Origin: Syntrophobacteraceae bacterium
GTDB taxonomy: Bacteria > Desulfobacterota > Syntrophobacteria > Syntrophobacterales > Syntrophobacteraceae
Direction of reading: 5' to 3'
NCBI GenBank assembly: GCA_025453975.1
Contig: JALOPI010000006.1
Coordinates: 1 to 64,000 of the forward strand
Length of the DNA: 64,000 bases
The translations under genes were made by a program, and so were the position numbers. Within the stretch, counting starts at the first letter, position 1, and each line of letters opens with the position of its first letter. A model generated the notes under the pieces. The model saw nothing but the letters and a program-made list of their open reading frames with translations. It had not been told where the DNA came from and did not search any database. Shown here one piece after another: positions 38,428-47,303 of this stretch.

Positions 38428-38488
38428 GCATGCTGCCTCGGCGGCGGAGGATTGACATCCTCATGCCTGTCAAAGGGAGGTGTGTCAG

Positions 38489-39058
38489 ATGAAGGCAACG
38501 GTGCTCTTCCTGGCCCTGGCGGCCGTCTTGCCGATGCTGCCGCCAGGGGTGCTCGCGGATGAGGCCACACCGTCCGTGAGTCTCGAGCGATACATGGGGC
38601 GGTGGTATGAGACCGCCCGCTTTCCCATGTGGTTCCAGCGGGGATGCAGCCAGTCCTGGGCGACCTATACCCTGGCCGGTCCCGATACGGTGACGGTTCT
38701 CAACGAGTGCGTCACAGACGAGGGAAAGAAGAAGTCCGCCAGGGGCACGGCGAAAGTCGTGGACAAGGCCAGCGGGTCGAAGCTGGAGGTGGTTTTCGAC
38801 AACTGGGTGTCACGGCTGCTTCCATTCCTGACCCGGGGAAAGTACTGGATCTTCCACATCGATCCGGACTACCAGCACGCCATCGTCGGGCACCCAAACC
38901 GAAAGTACCTCTGGATTCTCTCGCGGTCCCCCGACGTGGACGACGAGACCTACGGCCGGCTGGTGGATCTGGCCAGGGAGCTGGGGTTCGACACGGCACG
39001 CCTGCTGCGCTCGAGACCCATGGACGGACAACCTGCAAGTCCCGCCGCCCCCCGGTAG
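38489..39058 (+). CDS. Secreted lipocalin (Blc-like)
   Basis: 189 residues. A signal peptide (ATVLFLALAAVLPMLPPGVLA) without a lipobox precedes a lipocalin barrel with the GRWYETARFP signature, RGC...YTL and the IVGHPNRKYLWILSR strand. Bacterial Blc proteins bind fatty acids or lysophospholipids; E. coli Blc is a lipoprotein, whereas this one should be free in the periplasm. AAAGGGAGG lies nine to ten bases before the ATG at 38489. Confidence 0.9.
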   Translation: MKATVLFLALAAVLPMLPPGVLADEATPSVSLERYMGRWYETARFPMWFQRGCSQSWATYTLAGPDTVTVLNECVTDEGKKKSARGTAKVVDKASGSKLEVVFDNWVSRLLPFLTRGKYWIFHIDPDYQHAIVGHPNRKYLWILSRSPDVDDETYGRLVDLARELGFDTARLLRSRPMDGQPASPAAPR

Positions 39059-39193
39059 CTCATGGCTCTGGAAAAAGGGGCAGGGCCCGTGGAGGATCGG
39101 TCATCCAGGACCACTCGAAACCGCCCGGCGAATGCTCGCCATGATGTCTGGCCGCCAGGTCTTCCGGCGTATTTCGCCCGCGGCTTCGGGCCT

Positions 39194-39679
39194 CTACCCC
39201 GATGCCTTCCCCGCAGGCTCCGTTGAGCTCGGACGCCCGACCCACATTCCCAGAAAGACCAGGGCAACCCCCAAGGCATTGTTGCAGAGGAAATTGATCG
39301 CCATCACCAGGTGCGCCTCGGCGTGCATGGCGCTCACGCTCTCCAGCGCGTAGGCGGAAAAAGTCGTGAGTGATCCCAGGTAGCCGGTGACCAGGAAGAG
39401 CCGGGCGGGGTGGGCCATGAGCCTGGACCCGCGCTGACCCAGGGCGAAGCAGATACCGATGAGGAAGCAGCCCGACAGGTTCACGATGAGCGTTCCCCAG
39501 GGAAGCCCGTTCCCCAGATGATCCGCGACGAGCCGCGATGTGCCGTGCCGGGTGAGGGCTCCCAGGCTCCCGCCCAGCATGACGCACGCGAGGTTGAGCC
39601 ACCACCGGTCACCTCGCGGCGGGCCGCCAGGCCTGTCGACGGCGGGAGCGCCCTCGCCGGCTGTTTCCTCACGGCACAT
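39194..39679 (-). CDS. crcB: Fluoride channel FluC/CrcB
   Basis: A small dual-topology fluoride exporter with four membrane segments. Motifs are GGSLGALTRHG, PWGTLIVNLSGCFLIG and YLGSLTTFSAYALE; the latter holds the Phe-box Phe and the TTFS sodium-site residues. The core is about 120 residues; this start adds a ~35-residue hydrophilic N-terminus, so the true start is uncertain. A fluoride riboswitch was looked for upstream and not found. Confidence 0.9.
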   Translation of the reverse strand: MCREETAGEGAPAVDRPGGPPRGDRWWLNLACVMLGGSLGALTRHGTSRLVADHLGNGLPWGTLIVNLSGCFLIGICFALGQRGSRLMAHPARLFLVTGYLGSLTTFSAYALESVSAMHAEAHLVMAINFLCNNALGVALVFLGMWVGRPSSTEPAGKASG

Positions 39680-39818
39680 CCAGCCGCCGATCCTGCCAAT
39701 CCAGCGTTTCAAGCCTTCCCCTCCTCCAGGCGCATCGCCGAGAGCAGTGGCTGAATTCGAGCCCCTCGCGGATCCTCGGCCGCAGGTCCGCCACGGCTCC
39801 TTCTCCATGAGCGGAGGC

Positions 39819-40610
39819 TCATGAACCGTTGGAGAGCTCGACCCCCTGGGCCACGTCCTGCTGCCGGCCGACCTGAAAGCTCACCCCACGCCAGCGATCC
39901 TCGACCTGGAGGCCCTGTATGCTCTCGATGACGAGCCGCGGATGATTGTTGACCTCACTGAGATGGGCGAGCACCACGGCCCGCAGGTCCACATGATGGA
40001 GGATTTCCAGGAGGGCGAAGGAGTCTGCGTTGGAGAGGTGACCGTGTCGGCCGCGGATGCGCTGTTTGAGCTCCCAGGGATAAGGTCCGTCGATGAGGAG
40101 CTGCAAGTCATGGTTGGCTTCGAGGACCAGACCATGGCATCCTGAAAGGCGGGCTTTCACAAGCTCGGTGGCGATGCCCAGATCCGTGCAGATGCCGAGG
40201 CGGCACCCGTCGTGCTCGATGACGAAGCCCGCGGGCTCGCCGGCGTCATGGGAGATGGCGAAGGGGTGGATCAGGAGGTCGCCGATGGCGAACCCTTTTC
40301 CCGACTGGAAGATCTGGCGATGGGGAAGCGTGCCGACCTGGGAGGGGAGATGATCGAGGGTGCCGCCGCTCAGGTACACCGGGCAGCCGCAGCGTCGGCT
40401 GAGGGTGCCGCAGCCCCGCACATGGTCCTGGTGCTCGTGGCTGAGGACGATGCCGTCCAGCTCATGGGGCCTGACGGGAGCCCGATCCAGGCGCCGGCTG
40501 AGCTCCTTGGCGCTCAGTCCGGCGTCCACCAGGATCCGGGTCCGCTCACTGCAGACCAGGGTCGCATTTCCCTTGGACCCGCTGGCCAGCACCTGGAAAT
40601 ATAGAGCCAT
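39819..40610 (-). CDS. MBL-fold metallohydrolase (WalJ/YycJ type)
   Basis: 263 residues of metallo-beta-lactamase fold. The metal motif is LSHEHQDHVRG; later ligands are in ISHDAGEP, ICTDLG and HLSNADS. The LASGSKGNATLV start and ANHD loop match YycJ/WalJ, phosphodiesterases or exonucleases linked to DNA repair in Bacillus. It follows the M16 peptidase by 12 bases at the end of the long minus-strand translation operon. Confidence 0.88.
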   Translation of the reverse strand: MALYFQVLASGSKGNATLVCSERTRILVDAGLSAKELSRRLDRAPVRPHELDGIVLSHEHQDHVRGCGTLSRRCGCPVYLSGGTLDHLPSQVGTLPHRQIFQSGKGFAIGDLLIHPFAISHDAGEPAGFVIEHDGCRLGICTDLGIATELVKARLSGCHGLVLEANHDLQLLIDGPYPWELKQRIRGRHGHLSNADSFALLEILHHVDLRAVVLAHLSEVNNHPRLVIESIQGLQVEDRWRGVSFQVGRQQDVAQGVELSNGS

Positions 40611-40622
40611 GGATGTCCACCC

Positions 40623-41885
40623 TCAGGCGTCGCGGAGAATGTTCTTCAATTCCTCTTCGGTGGCGGCGGCCGGTCCCAGCAGGACCACGGCCAGCCGGTT
40701 GGGCTGGAACACGCTCTGAAACCAGCTCCGGACCTCCTCGGAGCTGACGGCGTCGATCCGCTCCTCGCTCTCCTCGAAAGGAATGTAGCGCCCGAAAAGC
40801 ATTTCGTTCTTGGCCAGGCGGTTCATGCGTGAGTCCGTGCTTTCAGCGTTGAGGTACATGCTGCCCTTGAGCTGCTCCTTGGCGGAGCTCAGCTCGCTTT
40901 CCAGAATGGAATCCCGGGCCAGGATTTCCAGCTGCTCCCGAATGACCTCCAGGGTCTCGGTGGTGTTATCGGGGCTGATCCCGGCGTAGACACCCAGGAG
41001 CCCCGTATCCTCGTGGCTGTTGGCAAACGAATAGACCGAATAGGCGAGGCCACGCTTCTCGCGAATCTCCTGAAAAAGCCTGCTGCTCATGCTGCCACCC
41101 AGGATGGCGTTGAGCAGGTAGCAGATGAAACGACCGCCGTCCACCTGCGCCGTTCCCGGCATGCCGAGGCAGAGGTGAGCCTGCTCCAGATCCTTGGGGA
41201 TCACCCGCACCAGGGGCTGATCCACGGGGGTTTCCCGTTCCAGGAGGGACTGGGGATGATTCAGCTTCTCCATGGACGGGGCGATGAGGTCCACGAACTC
41301 CATGTGCTCCAGATTGCCAGCCGCCGTGATGACGATGCGGTTGGGGTCGAAGGCCTTGGACAGATAGCCGATTATCCTGTCCCGGTTGATGTTCTGTATG
41401 GACTCGACACTCCCGTAAATGGGCAGGCCCAGCGGGTTCCCCTTCCAGTACAGCTCCTGGAAGAGGATGTGGACATACTCGTCGGGGGTATCCTCAATCA
41501 TTCGGATTTCCTGGAGTATGACCTGCTGCTCGCGCTCGATCTCGCGCTCGTCGAAGACCGAGCCCAGCACCAGGTCCGTCAGCACGTCCACCACCAGGGG
41601 GAGATGCCGGTCAAGCACCTTGGCATGGAAGCACACGTTTTCCTTGGAAGTGAAGGCGTTGGCGAACCCCCCCACCGCATCCAGCTCCTTGGCGATGTCC
41701 AGGGCACTGCGTCTGCTCGTCCCCTTGAACAGCATGTGCTCGATGAAATGGGTGATCCCCCGCTCGTCCTCCTGCTCGTCCCTGGAGCCCGCGCTGACCC
41801 AGATCCCCATGGAAACGGAATGGACGTAGGGAATCTTCTCGGTGACCACCCGGATGCCATTGCTCAGAACCGTCTTTTCGTACAA
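40623..41885 (-). CDS. M16-family zinc peptidase (processing-peptidase-like)
   Basis: 420 residues with two M16 half-domains. The inverted zinc motif HFIEHMLFKGT is intact, with the downstream glutamate in the ALDIAKELDAVGGFANAF... region. This YmxG/PqqL-like peptidase follows pnp in many bacteria. The start is a TTG with GGGGGGAAGG directly before it. Substrate unknown. Confidence 0.93.
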   Translation of the reverse strand: MYEKTVLSNGIRVVTEKIPYVHSVSMGIWVSAGSRDEQEDERGITHFIEHMLFKGTSRRSALDIAKELDAVGGFANAFTSKENVCFHAKVLDRHLPLVVDVLTDLVLGSVFDEREIEREQQVILQEIRMIEDTPDEYVHILFQELYWKGNPLGLPIYGSVESIQNINRDRIIGYLSKAFDPNRIVITAAGNLEHMEFVDLIAPSMEKLNHPQSLLERETPVDQPLVRVIPKDLEQAHLCLGMPGTAQVDGGRFICYLLNAILGGSMSSRLFQEIREKRGLAYSVYSFANSHEDTGLLGVYAGISPDNTTETLEVIREQLEILARDSILESELSSAKEQLKGSMYLNAESTDSRMNRLAKNEMLFGRYIPFEESEERIDAVSSEEVRSWFQSVFQPNRLAVVLLGPAAATEEELKNILRDA

Positions 41886-41927
41886 CCTTCCCCCCTGTTC
41901 ATGGCTCGATGTGGTGAAACGCTCCCC

Positions 41928-44021
41928 CTATTTGTCCTCGGGCTTCTCCAGGGCGGCCTTGCGGCTCAGCCGGATGCGGCCGTCCTTGTCGATCTCGATG
42001 ACCTTGACCGGGACCTGATCCCCCTCGTTGACCACGTCGGTCACTTTCTTCACTCGGTAATGCTCGAGCTGCGAGATGTGGATCAGCCCTTCCACATTGG
42101 GGAGAATCTCGGCAAAGGCCCCGAAATCCGTCACCCGGACGATCTTGGACATGTAGAGCTGTCCGACCTCGGGCTCTTCGGTCAGTTTGCGGATGCGGTC
42201 GATGGCCCGGTCGCACGCTTCCTTGTCGGGGCTCATCACCACGACGCGGCCGCTGTCGTCGATGTCGATCTTGGCGCCGGTCTCGGCCACGATGGATCGG
42301 ATGACCTTGCCTCCCGGACCAATGACGTCGCGGATCTTGTCGGGGTTGATCTGGATGCTGATGACCCGCGGTGCATAGGGGGACAGCTCGCCCCGGGGAC
42401 CGGGGAGCACATCGCGCATCTTGCCCAGGATGTGGACTCGACCCGCCCGCGCCTGCTCCAGAGCCCGGGTCAGCACCTCCTTCGTGATCCCCGAGATCTT
42501 GATGTCCATCTGCAGGGCCGTGATCCCCCGCTCGTTGCCGGTGACCTTGAAATCCATGTCGCCCAGGTGATCCTCGTCGCCCAGGATGTCCGACAGGATG
42601 ATGATCTCCTCGTTCTCCTTGACCAGGCCCATGGCGATGCCCGCAACGGAATCCTTGAGGGGGACTCCGGCATCCAGCAGGGCGAGGGAGGATCCGCATA
42701 CGGTGGCCATGGAGCTGGATCCATTGGATTCCAGGACTTCCGAGACCACTCGGATGGTGTACGGGAAAGCCCCATCCTCGGGCAGAACGGCCTTGATGGA
42801 CCGCTCCGCCAGAGCCCCATGGCCGATTTCCCGCCTTCCGGGACCGCGCAGGGGCTTCACCTCCCCCACGCTGTAGGGGGGGAAGTTGTAGTGGAGCATG
42901 AACGATTTGAAGGTCTCGCCCGCCAAGGCCTCGATCTTTTGCTCATCCGAGGAGGATCCGAGGGTCACGACGGCCAGGACCTGGGTTTCTCCACGCCGGA
43001 ACATGGCCGAGCCATGGGTTCGGGGAAGAAGCCCCACCTCGATGGTGATGGGCCGCACCTCGTCGAAGTGTCGGCCGTCGATGCGCTTGCGCTCCTGGAC
43101 CATCATGGCGCGAACCGTCGATTTCTCGATCTCGTCGAGGGCGCTTTCAATCTCCTTGCCGCGGTCGGGAAAAGCCTCGGCCAGCTCCGCCAGGACTCTC
43201 ATCTTGAGAGCCTTCTTGCTGTCGCGCCTCACCATCTTGTCCGCCGTGGTCATGACGGTCCGCATCTCGCCGGACGCGGCCTGCTTCACCGCCTCCAGCA
43301 GCTGCGGATCCTTGGTGCTGGCCGGGGGGGCCTCCTTCTTGACGTCGACCATCCGCATCAGGCGGTCCTGGGCGTCGATGATGGGGAGAATGGCCCGGTG
43401 GGCATGGTCGATGGCCTCGATCATCTCCGCCTCGGAGAGGAAACTGGCACCTCCTTCCACCATCACCACCGCCTCGCGGCTTCCAGCGACCACCAGGTTC
43501 AGATCGCTCTTTTCCAGCTGCTTGATGGTGGGGTTGATGACGAGCTCACCCTCGAGACGCCCCACCCGGACCGCCGCCACGGGACCACCGAAGGGCACGG
43601 GGGAGATGTGAAGGGCCGCGGAAGCCCCCGTCAGGGCGATGACGTCAGGCTCGTTGTCCAGATCCACGGAGAGCACCGTGGCCGTCACCTGGGTCTCAAA
43701 GCAGTACTTCTTGGGAAAGAGGGGCCGGATAGGCCGGTCGATGAGGCGGGAGGTCAGCGTCTCCTTTTCGCTGGGACGTCCGATCTCGCGTCGAAAAAAA
43801 CCCCCGGGAATACGCCCGACGGCGTAGCTCATCTCCTGATAATCCACCATGAGGGGAAGGAAATCTATCCCCTCTCGGATCCTGTCCTCCTTAGTCGCCG
43901 CCACGAGAACCACCGTGTCACCGTAGCGCATGACAACGGACCCACTGGCCTGAGTCGCCATCTGACCACATTCAATGGTCAGGGGGCGGCCACCCACCTC
44001 AACTTCGACTGAGCACTTCAT
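41928..44021 (-). CDS. pnp: Polyribonucleotide nucleotidyltransferase (PNPase)
   Basis: A phosphorolytic 3'-5' exoribonuclease of 697 residues. Two RNase PH domains (including [14 protein letters not shown] and [32 protein letters not shown]) are followed by KH ([23 protein letters not shown]) and S1 ([20 protein letters not shown]) domains. It is the next gene after rpsO, as in E. coli. Confidence 0.98.
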   Translation of the reverse strand: MKCSVEVEVGGRPLTIECGQMATQASGSVVMRYGDTVVLVAATKEDRIREGIDFLPLMVDYQEMSYAVGRIPGGFFRREIGRPSEKETLTSRLIDRPIRPLFPKKYCFETQVTATVLSVDLDNEPDVIALTGASAALHISPVPFGGPVAAVRVGRLEGELVINPTIKQLEKSDLNLVVAGSREAVVMVEGGASFLSEAEMIEAIDHAHRAILPIIDAQDRLMRMVDVKKEAPPASTKDPQLLEAVKQAASGEMRTVMTTADKMVRRDSKKALKMRVLAELAEAFPDRGKEIESALDEIEKSTVRAMMVQERKRIDGRHFDEVRPITIEVGLLPRTHGSAMFRRGETQVLAVVTLGSSSDEQKIEALAGETFKSFMLHYNFPPYSVGEVKPLRGPGRREIGHGALAERSIKAVLPEDGAFPYTIRVVSEVLESNGSSSMATVCGSSLALLDAGVPLKDSVAGIAMGLVKENEEIIILSDILGDEDHLGDMDFKVTGNERGITALQMDIKISGITKEVLTRALEQARAGRVHILGKMRDVLPGPRGELSPYAPRVISIQINPDKIRDVIGPGGKVIRSIVAETGAKIDIDDSGRVVVMSPDKEACDRAIDRIRKLTEEPEVGQLYMSKIVRVTDFGAFAEILPNVEGLIHISQLEHYRVKKVTDVVNEGDQVPVKVIEIDKDGRIRLSRKAALEKPEDK

Positions 44022-44186
44022 AGACTGTTCATCCTTATGGCAAAGCGCGATCCAGGAAATTCAAATCGATGTCCGAATCACGACAGTTTTCATGCAGACC
44101 ACTCGACCGGGGAGTCGGGGAAAGGGGAAGGCCGACTCCATGAGGTTCGGGGCTTCCACTCCGTCGCGACCCGAGCCTCCTGGCGG

Positions 44187-44456
44187 CTAGCGGCGCAAAC
44201 CGAGCCTCTCCACGACCGTGTTGTAGCGGTCGATGTTCTTGCGCTTGAGATAATTGAGCAGCTGTCTTCGCTGACCGACCAGCTTGAGGAGCCCCCGGCG
44301 TGAATGATGGTCCTTCTTGTGGGACTTGAAATGATCGGTGAGGTAAGCAATCCTCTCGCTGAGCAAAGCGATCTGGACCTCGGGCGAGCCGGTGTCCGAC
44401 GGATGCATTTTGTAGTCCTCAATGATGTTCTTCTTGCGCTCAGGTGTCATGACCAC
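44187..44456 (-). CDS. rpsO: 30S ribosomal protein S15
   Basis: 89 residues, with the conserved [16 protein letters not shown] and [19 protein letters not shown] segments that bind 16S rRNA. The GTG at 44456 lies eight bases after GGAGG and gives exactly the usual length; the ATG two codons later is the alternative. It lies between truB and pnp, the universal order. Confidence 0.97.
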   Translation of the reverse strand: MVMTPERKKNIIEDYKMHPSDTGSPEVQIALLSERIAYLTDHFKSHKKDHHSRRGLLKLVGQRRQLLNYLKRKNIDRYNTVVERLGLRR

Positions 44457-44479
44457 GGTTTGTTCCTCCTTGTCCTCTT

Positions 44480-45460
44480 CTATGAAAATGTAAACACACG
44501 CAACCGACGCTCGGCTCCCCTTGCGGCGCCGGGCCACCACAGAGCGGCCAGCTGCTCCCGTGGTGTGAGGATGCACACGGGCACGGGCACGGGCCCGTGA
44601 GGGAGCGATGCCATCTGCTCCTTCTGCCATAAACGATCGAGATCTCCATTTCGAAGACGCTTCAACAGGATTTCCTCTCCCATGACGACCCGGGGAAGAT
44701 GGGCCAGGGCTTCATGGAGCGGCACGAGCCGGTCCACCCACGCCTCATCCCTTGCCAGCTCCCCGATCTGCTCCATGGAGAGGGCTCTCTCCTCGGTGAA
44801 CGGCCCGGATGCCGTGCGATGGAGCGACTCCACATGGGCGCCGCAGCCCATCTCGCGCCCCATGTCCGCCGCGAGCTGCCGGATGTAGGTCCCCTTGCTG
44901 CAATGTACCCGCATGACGGCACGGGGCCACTCGTATTCCAGCAGCTGCATGGCATCGATGCGCACCAGCCTGCGGGGAGGAGTGACTTCGATCCCCTTGC
45001 GGGCCAGATCGTACAGCCGGCGCCCCCCCACCTGGACCGCCGAAAACCGGGGGACCTCCTGCTCGAACGACCCTGTAAACTTCGCCATGGCGCTTTCGCA
45101 GGCTCGAATCTCCATGGGAGGGCCGCCGTAGCGGGCTTGAACCTGGCCGGTCCGGTCCAGGGTGTCCGTCTCCACCCCGAAACGAACCGTCAGGACATAG
45201 ACCTTATCCTGGAGGGTGAGCAGATCCACGATGCGCGTTCCCTGACTCACGGCCATGACCATGACTCCCGTGGCGAAAGGATCCAGGGTGCCGCAGTGGC
45301 CAGCCTTGGGTAATGAAAGGATCTTCGCCACCCGCTGAGTCATCTGAAAGGAGGAAATGCCCTCGGGCTTGTTCACGACCAGAATGCCGTGTGCCTCCCC
45401 TGGCGTGCCCCGTAATCTTCCCGATTCCACGGTCCAAATGGCCGTGTCGACCTGAGTCAT
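44480..45460 (-). CDS. truB: tRNA pseudouridine-55 synthase
   Basis: 326 residues. The catalytic aspartate is in [14 protein letters not shown], the start motif is [14 protein letters not shown], and [18 protein letters not shown] is present. It makes Psi55 in the T arm of tRNA. It ends 23 bases before rpsO. Confidence 0.97.
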   Translation of the reverse strand: MTQVDTAIWTVESGRLRGTPGEAHGILVVNKPEGISSFQMTQRVAKILSLPKAGHCGTLDPFATGVMVMAVSQGTRIVDLLTLQDKVYVLTVRFGVETDTLDRTGQVQARYGGPPMEIRACESAMAKFTGSFEQEVPRFSAVQVGGRRLYDLARKGIEVTPPRRLVRIDAMQLLEYEWPRAVMRVHCSKGTYIRQLAADMGREMGCGAHVESLHRTASGPFTEERALSMEQIGELARDEAWVDRLVPLHEALAHLPRVVMGEEILLKRLRNGDLDRLWQKEQMASLPHGPVPVPVCILTPREQLAALWWPGAARGAERRLRVFTFS

Positions 45461-45473
45461 GACCTTTACGCCC

Positions 45474-46463
45474 CTAATCGAGACAGCTCAAGGCTTCATG
45501 GGTGAACCGCTCCCTCGCCTCGGCCAGGGCGGATCCCTTCACCCGGAAAGCGGCGGCGTGAAAATGGCCACCACCCCCGAAAGCCCGGGCCATGGACGCA
45601 ACATCCACCGATCCCTTGGAGCGCATGCTCACATTGATCACCCCATCCTGCTCCTCCCGAAAGAGGATGGCCATCCGGGCGGTCTTGACGGAACGGAGAT
45701 GATTGATGAAGCTCTCGGTGTCCGCGGGGGACGTGCCGGTGTCATCGAACATCTGCCGCGTCAGCTCGGCGGTTACCAGCTGGTCACCGGCATGGAAGCG
45801 CACCGTGGCGAGGACCTGGGCCAGGAGCTGGATACGCTGGGGTGAGGAGGAATCATAAACCTGCTCGGCTATGAACGATGGCTGGGCTCCGCGGTTGACC
45901 AGACTCCGGGCGATCTCGAGGACGCGCTCGGTGGTGTTGGAGAACCTGAAGGAGCCTGTGTCCGTCAGAATCCCCGTGTAGAGCTGGGTGGCCATGTCGG
46001 CGTCGGGAGCGAGGGGGATATGCTCGGCCAGGTCGTAAAGCATCTCGCAGGTGCTGCTGGCCCTGGGCTCGACCCAGAAGACGTCCCCAAAAGGGGCATC
46101 GTTGAGGTGGTGATCGATGTTGATCAGATAAGGGACGCGGCCGATGGCCTCTTCCAGGGGCGGGCCGACACGGTGATAATCGCCGCAATCGACCATGATG
46201 GCCGCATCGTAAGACTCGGGCTCACCCACCGCGTGCCGGATGCTGTCGCTGCCCGGGAGGAACTGGTGGGCCGCCGGGATGGGATCCTGACAGAAGGGGT
46301 CGGCCTGCTTGCCCAGGCGCCTCAACAGAAAGGTCATGGCCAGAAGCGACCCGACGGCATCTCCATCGGGCCTCACATGGGTTGCCACCAGGTAGCGGCC
46401 ACGAGACTCCAGGGCCTTCAGGATTCGAGGAATTTCAGCGTGATTATGGCTGGGGCTCTTCAT
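45474..46463 (-). CDS. nrnA: DHH-family nanoRNase/pAp phosphatase
   Basis: 329 residues with the DHH phosphoesterase motifs (THVRPDGDAVGS, VDCGD, IDHHLNDAPFG) and C-terminal DHHA1 (GGGGHFHAAAFRVKG). NrnA degrades 2-5 nt RNAs and dephosphorylates pAp. The start overlaps the rbfA end by 20 bases. Confidence 0.93.
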   Translation of the reverse strand: MKSPSHNHAEIPRILKALESRGRYLVATHVRPDGDAVGSLLAMTFLLRRLGKQADPFCQDPIPAAHQFLPGSDSIRHAVGEPESYDAAIMVDCGDYHRVGPPLEEAIGRVPYLINIDHHLNDAPFGDVFWVEPRASSTCEMLYDLAEHIPLAPDADMATQLYTGILTDTGSFRFSNTTERVLEIARSLVNRGAQPSFIAEQVYDSSSPQRIQLLAQVLATVRFHAGDQLVTAELTRQMFDDTGTSPADTESFINHLRSVKTARMAILFREEQDGVINVSMRSKGSVDVASMARAFGGGGHFHAAAFRVKGSALAEARERFTHEALSCLD

Positions 46464-46812
46464 CTTTTTGGATCTCTTTCAGCAAGCGCTCGATCTTTTC
46501 GCCATAGTCGAAGGACTGGTCATATTTGAACATCAGCTGAGGCAGATGCTTCATGTGCAGGCGCCGTCCCAGCTCCTGCCGGATGAATCCCGTGGCCTTG
46601 CTCAGCCCCGTGGCGACATCCTTCCTTTCCTTTTCGTCCGGTCTTCCCGTGATGCAGTAGAACACATGGGCATGCTGCAGGTCCCGGGAGACCTCGACCC
46701 CCGTGATGGTCACTTTCTCCACCCGCGGATCCTTGACGCGCCGAAGCACGAGCTCGGCGATCTCTCGATGCAGCTGGTCGGCGATGCGGTCCGAGCGCTT
46801 GTACTCCACCAT
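46444..46812 (-). CDS. rbfA: Ribosome-binding factor A
   Basis: 122 residues with the RbfA KH-like fold (KRSDRIADQLHREIAELVLRR; VSRDLQHAHVFY). It helps mature the 16S 5' end in the cold. The ATG at 46812 gives the usual N-terminus; a GTG at 46827 overlapping the ylxP stop (GTGA) is the alternative and would couple translation. Confidence 0.93.
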   Translation of the reverse strand: MVEYKRSDRIADQLHREIAELVLRRVKDPRVEKVTITGVEVSRDLQHAHVFYCITGRPDEKERKDVATGLSKATGFIRQELGRRLHMKHLPQLMFKYDQSFDYGEKIERLLKEIQKDEEPQP

Positions 46813-46823
46813 GGCTTTTCCCG

Positions 46824-47117
46824 TCACTCTCCCAGGGGGATCAGCTCGATCTCCCGATTCACGAGATCCGCCACACCCATGGATTCCATGAAATCCAGAA
46901 TGTGATCCAGCAGCGCATTGAGCACCCGAGCGTCGCTGCCGATGACCGCCACGCCGATGGTGGCTCGCTGATGCACGTCCTGGTCCGCCACCTCCGCCAC
47001 CGAAACGTTGAAGCGATGCCGGCTTTTGTCGACCAGGCTCTTGACGACCTTGCGCTTGTCCTTCAACGATTGATTGCCGTGCAGCCGGAAGGTCACACGG
47101 GCGATTCCCACGGTCAT
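46824..47117 (-). CDS. ylxP: YlxP/DUF503 family protein
   Basis: 97 residues: VGIARVTFRLHGNQSLKDKRKVV, then a short beta-alpha fold. The LKDKR motif is diagnostic of DUF503. Members sit between infB and rbfA in many genomes and are thought to help ribosome assembly; the biochemical role is undefined. Confidence 0.9.
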   Translation of the reverse strand: MTVGIARVTFRLHGNQSLKDKRKVVKSLVDKSRHRFNVSVAEVADQDVHQRATIGVAVIGSDARVLNALLDHILDFMESMGVADLVNREIELIPLGE

Positions 47118-47303
47118 GGCTCGATGCTGGCTTTCTCTCAAAGTGAGCGTTTGGCGTTCAGCCGATCGCTGTCAGGCGATCGAGCACCGGCCGCTTCCCC
47201 GGTCCACCATCCCGCGATCGTCCCGCGACGGCATTCCGCTCTCCGGGGGAGCCCACGGCCGGCGGCCAAGAGTCAAAAAACGATCCCTCGACGTTCCTTC
47301 CAC

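Noticed and set aside
39680-39818. Fluoride riboswitch upstream of crcB
   Set aside because: GGCGATGCGCC on the minus strand recalls the motif start, but the pseudoknot partner and the conserved AAAC segment are missing.
41013-44012. 999-residue plus-strand frame
   Set aside because: Exactly antisense to pnp and the M16 peptidase; His/Gly/Asp-rich composition is the mirror of their codon use.
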